A DNA stretch of 12,924 nucleotides, taken from positions 1-12,924 of the forward strand of contig LT649827.1 in NCBI GenBank assembly GCA_900128395.1, in the 5' to 3' direction. Source of the stretch: Stramenopiles sp. TOSAG23-2. Its lineage: Eukaryota > Sar. The translations under genes and the position numbers were made by a program. Each line of letters starts with the position of its first letter. The first letter of the stretch is position 1. The notes under the pieces were generated by a model that saw only the letters and a list, made by a program, of their open reading frames with translations, searched no databases and had not been told where the DNA came from. This document shows positions 7,751 through 12,924 of the stretch, one piece after another.

Positions 7751-9964
7751 CTATTGTTTAGACAAGGCTAAGAAAAATCGTCTTCGCTGCTGATGGCCTT
7801 GCCATAAGCGGTCAAAGTATGATGATGCGTTAATATTTGCTACTCCACAATCAATACCAGGCAGACCTTCATACAATAATATCTTATTCTTTCTAGATAT
7901 ATCATGTACTCTATAATCTTTATTTTTGTTAATTACCGTGGAGGATTTCAATACATGATTTAAATTATCAACAATTTTTAATAAAAACTTTGCATACCAT
8001 TCATTATCAGTCAATATGGTCATAATACCATCGTCCGTTAATGCGTTTGCCATCGATTTAAAAAATTCCCCGGATAATAAATGTGACGATTGTGAATCAT
8101 GATCTTCACCTTTCTGTTGTGGTGGTTCTGGATAATTGACAAAAATAAACTTTGCACAACTTGATTGAATATGCAATGGTAGTATTATACTAGCATCACC
8201 ACTAATTATGGATAAGTTATGACAATTATCAAACATCGAGCGGCAAAATATTTGATAAATACGATCGTGTCGTATTTCCATAGATACCCAATCAGAACCA
8301 GGATCATTTTTTGCTTGACTAACAACCCATTCACCAGCACCGGAACATATTTCAATTTTAACAGGGCGTTGCTGTTGTTGTTCTTGTTGTTGCTGTTGCT
8401 GCTGGTGGTTTTGCTTCTTATTACTGCCTTTTTCATCACTAATACTGCCATACATTAAAGTTTTTAAATTAATTTTTTCTGAATTATTATCCAAAATACT
8501 AGTGAAATGATTTAAAAATTGATTTTCATTTAATGAATATTTAGCTATTAGAGTTTTTAAACCAAAACCTTCATATAAACCATCGCAAAGTACATGGGGG
8601 AAGGAATTATCATTGTTACCATTATTATGATAATTATTATTATCGTCGTCGGATAATAATGTTCCATTTCTTACTAATGGAATTACACAGGTACGCTTTA
8701 AAAATGATATTAATATATCTATTTGTCTTTCATTGTTTATATTCTTCTCTTTTTGTAACTTTACATAATCCAACATCATTTCTATTTCTTCCCGCATTTC
8801 ATGTCGTCGATGTTGTTTAAATAATTTTAAAGATTCATTACGAGTATCGCTAGAAGCTTGGGAACCCCAACCACGCTTACCACCTTTAGTTTGACTTGCA
8901 TTTTTTTTATCATCAAGCCTTTTTTTGGTCGTTATCATTGTCGAAGAAGAAGATGATGACGACGACGTCTCTGTTGCTTGATTTTCTTCCATCTCTTCCT
9001 CTTCTTTCAGAAACAACAATGCTTTCTTTCCAGTTTTATTAGATGCTTTCCAACGACCTAGTATTGCATTACAACGACACATACATAAGTATAATGCTGG
9101 ATTGTTACATATAGATAAATCATTATTTGTTTTTGCTTTTAATCTTCCAACCATAGTATTAACAACTTCAATTTTTAATCCACGGCATAACAATGCAATT
9201 ACGTATTCCCATGAACTTGCATCAGGTATTATTTCCCATTTTTTTTCCATATTATGTAATATATCCAATGCTTTTGATACTTTGCCAATTAATATACAAC
9301 CACGTAGAAGAGTATTTCCAGTGCGTACGTTTGGGACTATCCTGTTTGCTAGCATTTTATCCGCAAGCTTTAAACCCTCGTTTAGCCTACCTTCATTGCA
9401 TAAACCTTTTATCACTGTTGTATATGATACAATATCTACTAGATTCATTGATGCTAAGAGTTTCTCCGCAGATGCAACGTCGCCACATCTTACATATGCA
9501 TTGATTGTTGCAGCATATGTGTGAGAGTTTGCTAAACCACGATTTTTTGCATTGTTAAATGCAAGTACTGCTTCATTCAATTGTTTTCTAGATGCAAAGA
9601 CAGCTATTGATTTATTAATTTTCACAGTTTCAGGGGATGTTTTTTTTAATTTTCTTTTCTTTGAATTTTTATTATTCTGATGATTTCCGTGAATCATAGA
9701 TTGATTTTTCTTATATTCATTATTGTGATTGTTATTTTTAGATTCTTTTTTATTTTTCTTGTTATTACTGTTTGGAAATTTAAATACCATTTGTTGAGGT
9801 AAATTGTCTATAATAGATTGATTTTTTTTATATTTATTATGGTGATTGTTATTTTTGGATTTTTTTTTATTTTTCTTGTTATTACTGTTTGGAAATTTAA
9901 ATACCATTTGTTGAGGTACACCGTCTAAAGACGACGTCCCTCGTTTCTTTCTTTTCTTTCCCAT
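7751..9964 (-). CDS. PPR protein fused to a TrmB-like tRNA (guanine-N7) methyltransferase domain
   Basis: A 737-residue protein. The N-terminus is basic (MGKKRKKRG) with two 39-residue Asn/Lys-rich repeats (14-52, 53-91), suggesting a nuclear signal rather than an organelle transit peptide. About residues 125-275 hold three to four PPR motifs, the clearest being DIVSYTTVIKGLCNEGRLNE, which should bind RNA. Low-complexity Ser and Gln runs (Gln run encoded near 8369-8412) form a linker. Residues about 535-670 match the Rossmann SAM-dependent TrmB family: EICSGAGEW with E538 as motif I, MEIRHDR, SGDA..LP, NYPEPP at 610-615, and ILTDNEWYAKF. Family TrmB enzymes make m7G46 in tRNA. Here the usual NFPDPW-K-RH block reads NYPEPPQQKG, losing the Trp and the basic residues, so activity or substrate may differ. 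A TAG directly precedes the ATG, which supports this start. Confidence 0.9.
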   Translation of the reverse strand: MGKKRKKRGTSSLDGVPQQMVFKFPNSNNKKNKKKSKNNNHHNKYKKNQSIIDNLPQQMVFKFPNSNNKKNKKESKNNNHNNEYKKNQSMIHGNHQNNKNSKKRKLKKTSPETVKINKSIAVFASRKQLNEAVLAFNNAKNRGLANSHTYAATINAYVRCGDVASAEKLLASMNLVDIVSYTTVIKGLCNEGRLNEGLKLADKMLANRIVPNVRTGNTLLRGCILIGKVSKALDILHNMEKKWEIIPDASSWEYVIALLCRGLKIEVVNTMVGRLKAKTNNDLSICNNPALYLCMCRCNAILGRWKASNKTGKKALLFLKEEEEMEENQATETSSSSSSSSTMITTKKRLDDKKNASQTKGGKRGWGSQASSDTRNESLKLFKQHRRHEMREEIEMMLDYVKLQKEKNINNERQIDILISFLKRTCVIPLVRNGTLLSDDDNNNYHNNGNNDNSFPHVLCDGLYEGFGLKTLIAKYSLNENQFLNHFTSILDNNSEKINLKTLMYGSISDEKGSNKKQNHQQQQQQQEQQQQRPVKIEICSGAGEWVVSQAKNDPGSDWVSMEIRHDRIYQIFCRSMFDNCHNLSIISGDASIILPLHIQSSCAKFIFVNYPEPPQQKGEDHDSQSSHLLSGEFFKSMANALTDDGIMTILTDNEWYAKFLLKIVDNLNHVLKSSTVINKNKDYRVHDISRKNKILLYEGLPGIDCGVANINASSYFDRLWQGHQQRRRFFLALSKQ
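9692..9925 (-). repeat. Diverged 117-bp tandem repeat inside the PPR-methyltransferase gene
   Basis: Two in-frame 39-codon units (9809-9925 and 9692-9808) encode near-identical peptides containing PQQMVFKFPN followed by Asn/Lys-rich sequence. Unlike the exact duplications in the first two genes, these copies differ at scattered bases, so this duplication is older. Confidence 0.9.
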
Positions 9965-10048
9965 CTACGTATTTCTTGTTTTCAACATGTATTCATTTAA
10001 TCACACGGTGGATATTGCTTTTCTCTTTCACGTCCTTTGCAATTAATA

Positions 10049-10175
10049 CTATAAATATTATTAGAAGAAGAAGAAGAAGAAGAAGAAAAGCAACAAACAA
10101 CAACAATAATTTAAATCGTGTTCGCGTAGGCGCGTAGGGGTGATTTTGGGGGAGTATACGAAGGTCAGTACTTAC
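10049..10175 (-). other. Candidate 127-nt 5' UTR intron of the PPR-methyltransferase gene
   Basis: On the minus strand, GTAAGTAC at 10175-10168 is a consensus donor. A pyrimidine tract (CTT repeats, 10088-10063) is followed directly by CTAAT, a fit to the branch consensus CTRAY, and then TTATAG ending at 10049. The ATG lies 85 bases further on. All intron elements are present in the right order and spacing. This is unproven: no transcript is available, and the CTT tract could be an ordinary microsatellite. Confidence 0.4.
10063..10088. repeat. (AGA)n / (CTT)n microsatellite
   Basis: About eight to nine uninterrupted AGA units. On the minus strand this is a CTT pyrimidine tract just upstream of a possible branch point and AG, so it may serve as the polypyrimidine tract of a 5' UTR intron. 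Confidence 0.85.
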
Positions 10176-10280
10176 ACCGAATTCCCATATGGTCTTTTGC
10201 TATATGATTTAGTAGTCTTAGAAATCGTACCACTCCGTTCCTGAAGTCGGTTACAATGGGGCAAGAGAGAAGGGTCGGAA
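10111..10280. other. GC-richer island upstream of the PPR-methyltransferase gene
   Basis: A hand count gives about 78 G/C in 170 bases (46 percent), higher than the coding regions around it and far above the spacer. It includes GCGTAGGCGCGTAGGGG at about 10125-10140. It could be a non-coding first exon and promoter of the minus-strand gene, a structured RNA gene, or inserted DNA. No known RNA family was recognised. Confidence 0.4.
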
Positions 10281-10919
10281 AAATATCAAAAAAAAATTTT
10301 TCCTGTTGTGCCATCATACTATATGTCCGCAAGGGATAGCATGTCACTCAGTTATGTGGTGAATGAACAACTTTTTCCACCAAAATAGCGTTTTTTTTGT
10401 AAATCGGGATGATAGAGAAAATGTGTTTTACATACTTAATTCGTCGAAAATTAATATATTTTTGCTTTGTTAATAATCTTAGGACATGTTGTATACATTT
10501 GTTGTACCTAAAATGGTATTATCTTTAGCTAAATGTCAGTACGTATAGGTTTTGTATTAAGGAAATACAAAAAATTATAGAAGAAAGTGGATAGAAATTA
10601 GAAAAAATACCAAGATATTGAAATAACCGCAACAATTGGCAAAAAATTACAAGAAACCGAGGATTTTGTAAATAAAGTATTAACAAAAATTTAATAGCAC
10701 AATAGTGTATTTTTAATATTTAAGGATACCAGACGATTTAGAAACACAGCTGGACAGGTGATAGAAATAAGAACAAATTGAAGTATAAAAATATCTAATT
10801 GGTGCAATTGAAATAATGTTTTGTGTTTACACACTTATAGATGTATGTACATATTATATAAAACAATTACAAATAGCATTATATAACATACATAAACAAC
10901 TACTATATTAAAAAAAAAA

Positions 10920-11591
10920 ATGGCATCTACAAGCAAACAACATCATCATTTAAAGTATTTAAAAACAAACTTAAATACATTACCACTTGAAAAAAGAATA
11001 CAATTAATTGAAGATAAACAACAAATATCAGATACATTATATCGATATGCAGCAGGATTAGACTCACAAGATTGGGTATTATGGAGAAAATGTTTCACGG
11101 ATAAAGTAGTTTTTGATATGCGTTCTATCATGCCATGGTGGAGAAATACAGAGCGTGATAAACGGCGTGCAACGTCTGCGGATAAAAATGTTGCTGGTAT
11201 TAAAATACAATTTGCTGGTTTATCAAATACACAACATTTATTAGGAAATCATCGATATATTGAGTTGGATGTGAATTTTGAGGATGGTACAGGTACAGCA
11301 CGTGTTATATCAACAATGCGAGCGGAACATTGGTGTCCAGAAGCTGGGGAAGGGAAAGATCGATACACAATGCTTGGTTATTACGACGATCGCTTAATAC
11401 GTGTACCAGAAACTGGTGAATGGAAATTATGTGAAGTACAATTAAATGTTACACGTGTTGAAGGTAATCCAGAAGTAATGAAACTTGCAACTAAAATTGG
11501 TAAATTAAAATCAAAAACATTACCAAATACTGGTGGTAAAAATGCATGGAATATACGAAATGGAAAATCAACAATTGAATCAAGGTTGTAA
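10920..11591 (+). CDS. SnoaL-like (NTF2-fold) protein with C-terminal SRL
   Basis: A 223-residue protein with a SnoaL-like/NTF2-fold domain over roughly residues 25-180. Family signs: the helical opening KQQISDTLYRYAAGLDSQDW, FTDKVVFDM, the central TQHLLGNHRYIELD (104-117), ARVISTMRAEHW, and the closing strand EWKLCEVQLNV before EGNPE. The fold covers small-molecule isomerases, cyclases, dehydratases and dioxygenase beta subunits, so the reaction cannot be named. Asp48, Asp51 and His106 are candidate pocket residues by analogy. The basic C-terminal extension (about 185-223) ends in ESRL; SRL is a PTS1-type tripeptide and peroxisomal targeting is possible. There is no signal peptide. The start follows a ten-A run. 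Frame and length are complete. Confidence 0.88.
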   Translation: MASTSKQHHHLKYLKTNLNTLPLEKRIQLIEDKQQISDTLYRYAAGLDSQDWVLWRKCFTDKVVFDMRSIMPWWRNTERDKRRATSADKNVAGIKIQFAGLSNTQHLLGNHRYIELDVNFEDGTGTARVISTMRAEHWCPEAGEGKDRYTMLGYYDDRLIRVPETGEWKLCEVQLNVTRVEGNPEVMKLATKIGKLKSKTLPNTGGKNAWNIRNGKSTIESRL

Positions 11592-12001
11592 AAAAAACAA
11601 ATTTTGATTTGTTGTGTGTATATATATAATATATATTAATATTGACGTCCATTTGATAAATTACTTGTAACATGTTTAATCTCGTATATGTACGTATTCG
11701 TTTAGTACGACAAAGTATTTTCTTTTTCACACCGCCTCTCTTTTAATTCTCCTTTTCACACAAATCTCACGCTCTCTCTTCACTTTCCTCCCATAATGGT
11801 TATATAAACGTCTTTCTTTATTATGTACTATACGTAATTTCAAGAAATTGTTTACATTGTGTGTGTGTGATGTGTGTATAAATGCACCAAATGCATCTTA
11901 TATATATATGATAAATACTCTTGTCGCATTTCTACGATATTATCACCAACAACAACGCACAAGATACGTACATCTTTTTGTGTGTTTCACAACAACAATT
12001 T
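11592..12001. other. Convergent intergenic region with a pyrimidine-rich tract
   Basis: A 410-bp spacer between two 3' ends. It includes TA/TG simple repeats just after the SnoaL-like stop and a strongly C/T-rich stretch on the plus strand at about 11718-11792. TTTATT at 11817-11822 reads AATAAA on the minus strand, about 180 bases past the stop of the crotonase-family gene, and may be its poly(A) signal. No gene is supported. Confidence 0.55.
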
Positions 12002-12922
12002 CTACTGTTCCTCCCATGATGGTAAACGTTTTTCATACATTGATTTTGTTCCTTCACTTGCATCTTTTGTACAAAATATTTGAATCATATTCTCTTCTGC
12101 AAGTTCATATTGTTTATTAAGATCCAAACCAATATATTTCGATGATTCAATGAAACCACGTTTACCTAATTCAATATTATATGATGTATGAATCAATTGA
12201 TTTGTTATTTGTTCTAATGTATCATCAATTGATAATAATTCATCTCCATCATCAACACTTGAGGATGATCCTTTATTCTCACTATTATTATTATTACCTT
12301 CTTCTTTACATAAATAATTAATCAAACCAACACGATATGCTTCATATGCATTGATTTTCTTACCAGTTATTAAATATTCTAATGTTTTATTGTAACCAAT
12401 ACGATTGGAGATGGAAACACTTGGCGTGCTACAAAAACGACCACGTTGACTACCTGGTATACTAAACTCCGAATTAGTAGTTGCTAAGATAATATCCGTC
12501 GATGCAATTAATTGCAATCCACCACTATAACATTTTTGATTATCTACAATTGTTATTGTTGGTTGTTTTAAATGATGTATTTTCAAATTTAATAATGTAC
12601 ATGTATGAAATATATTTTTTAAATATTGTTTATTATCTTTATCATTGTCATAATATAATGAATAATTCTGTTTCTTATCAAATAAATCATTGACATCATG
12701 CCCTGAAGAGAACCAATTAGTATTGGTGTCATTATTATTATTGCATTTTTCTGCTTTGAATATTAATGCACGTACATTCTCATTATTTTCTATTTTAGTT
12801 TCAATAGTTGAAATTAAATTATTCATTAAATGTAACGATAATGGATTTGTACGTTGGCTATTTGTTAATGTTAATGTAGCAATGTTAGTAGTTTTACATA
12901 TATTCAATTTAAATAAATTCAT
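12002..12922 (-). CDS. ECHDC3: ECHDC3-like enoyl-CoA hydratase/isomerase family protein, possibly 5'-partial
   Basis: 306 residues of crotonase fold. First oxyanion-hole motif SSGHD (72-76), second around CYSGG (131-135), followed by LQLIASTDIILAT, SIPGSQRGRFCSTPSV with FCSTP at 163-167, an EAYRVGLIN helix, and a C-terminus EGTKSMYEKRLPSW. FCSTP and the KRxPxW tail are traits of ECHDC3-type proteins as I know them, a mitochondrial crotonase branch whose reaction is poorly defined. The glutamates of classical enoyl-CoA hydratase are not obvious, so hydratase activity should not be assumed. Asn and Ser runs (61-64, about 210-222) are insertions relative to the family. The ATG at 12922 is two bases from the window end, and the fold begins almost at once, so a transit peptide or further N-terminal codons may lie outside. 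Confidence 0.88.
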   Translation of the reverse strand: MNLFKLNICKTTNIATLTLTNSQRTNPLSLHLMNNLISTIETKIENNENVRALIFKAEKCNNNNDTNTNWFSSGHDVNDLFDKKQNYSLYYDNDKDNKQYLKNIFHTCTLLNLKIHHLKQPTITIVDNQKCYSGGLQLIASTDIILATTNSEFSIPGSQRGRFCSTPSVSISNRIGYNKTLEYLITGKKINAYEAYRVGLINYLCKEEGNNNNSENKGSSSSVDDGDELLSIDDTLEQITNQLIHTSYNIELGKRGFIESSKYIGLDLNKQYELAEENMIQIFCTKDASEGTKSMYEKRLPSWEEQ

Positions 12923-12924
12923 AT

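Larger units (their letters stand above)
9965..10919. other. Divergent intergenic region between PPR-methyltransferase and SnoaL-like genes
   Basis: A 955-bp spacer between divergent starts that must contain both promoters. The part next to the PPR gene has an AGA/CTT tract, a GC-richer island (about 10111-10280) and a GTAAGTAC donor on the minus strand, forming a plausible 5' UTR intron. A 60-residue minus-strand frame at 10165-10347 was not recognised as a protein. The half next to the SnoaL-like gene (10380-10919) is plain AT-rich sequence in which I see nothing definite. Confidence 0.6.

Noticed and set aside
8219-8458. Plus-strand and other short frames inside the PPR-methyltransferase gene
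   Set aside because: They are antisense or shifted translations of the Gln-run and methyltransferase region, giving Leu/Val repeats without a domain.
10165-10347. 60-residue minus-strand frame as a protein gene
   Set aside because: It is short, unrecognised, and sits in a compositional island. It is treated as possible first-exon or RNA sequence rather than a supported gene.
11848-12120. 90-residue plus-strand frame at the 3' end of the crotonase-family gene
   Set aside because: Its second half is antisense to conserved C-terminal codons of the crotonase-family protein, and the first half is simple-repeat spacer.
1-12924. Transposon, virus-derived, CRISPR or bacterial-operon interpretation
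   Set aside because: No transposase, reverse transcriptase, integrase, terminal repeats, spaced direct repeats or same-strand operon structure were seen. The gene families and spacing are eukaryotic.

Overview
This window looks like nuclear DNA from an AT-rich, compact, unicellular eukaryote. The evidence is a PPR protein, a TPR-FKBP protein, an ECHDC3-type protein, Asn/Gln/Ser homopolymers inside coding regions, A/T-rich start contexts (aataatacaATG, aaaaaaaaaATG), no bacterial ribosome-binding sites and the standard code. The PPR plus tRNA-methyltransferase fusion and the overall style suggest a stramenopile, perhaps a diatom. That placement is inference and cannot be proven from this sequence. 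No coding region needs an intron to be read, although one 5' UTR intron is plausible.

Layout: six genes alternate strictly in strand. (1) 1087-2653 (+): multi-pass membrane protein of unknown function, its frame broken by an exact 100-bp tandem duplication. (2) 2535-4655 (-): PEX5-like TPR protein with a C-terminal FKBP domain, carrying an exact in-frame 99-bp tandem duplication. Genes 1 and 2 converge and overlap by 119 bp. (3) 5520-7271 (+): type-B carboxylesterase ending in AKL. (4) 7751-9964 (-): PPR protein fused to a TrmB-like tRNA methyltransferase domain. (5) 10920-11591 (+): SnoaL/NTF2-like protein ending in SRL. (6) 12002-12922 (-): ECHDC3-like crotonase-fold protein, possibly incomplete at its 5' end. 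The two divergent spacers (about 0.86 and 0.95 kb) hold microsatellites, a minisatellite and two perfect GTAAGTAC donor-like sites. The convergent spacers are short.

The most interesting points are the PEX5-like TPR/FKBP architecture near two proteins with PTS1-type tails, the convergent coding overlap that appears to cost the FKBP domain its last strand, two exact tandem duplications of 100 and 99 bp in adjacent genes (recent mutation or assembly artefact), two GC-richer islands in AT-rich non-coding DNA, and a well-formed candidate 5' UTR intron ahead of the PPR-methyltransferase gene.

These are eukaryotic single genes, so adjacency alone does not show shared function. The peroxisome theme is a hypothesis. 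No virus, transposon, CRISPR array, rRNA or tRNA was recognised.
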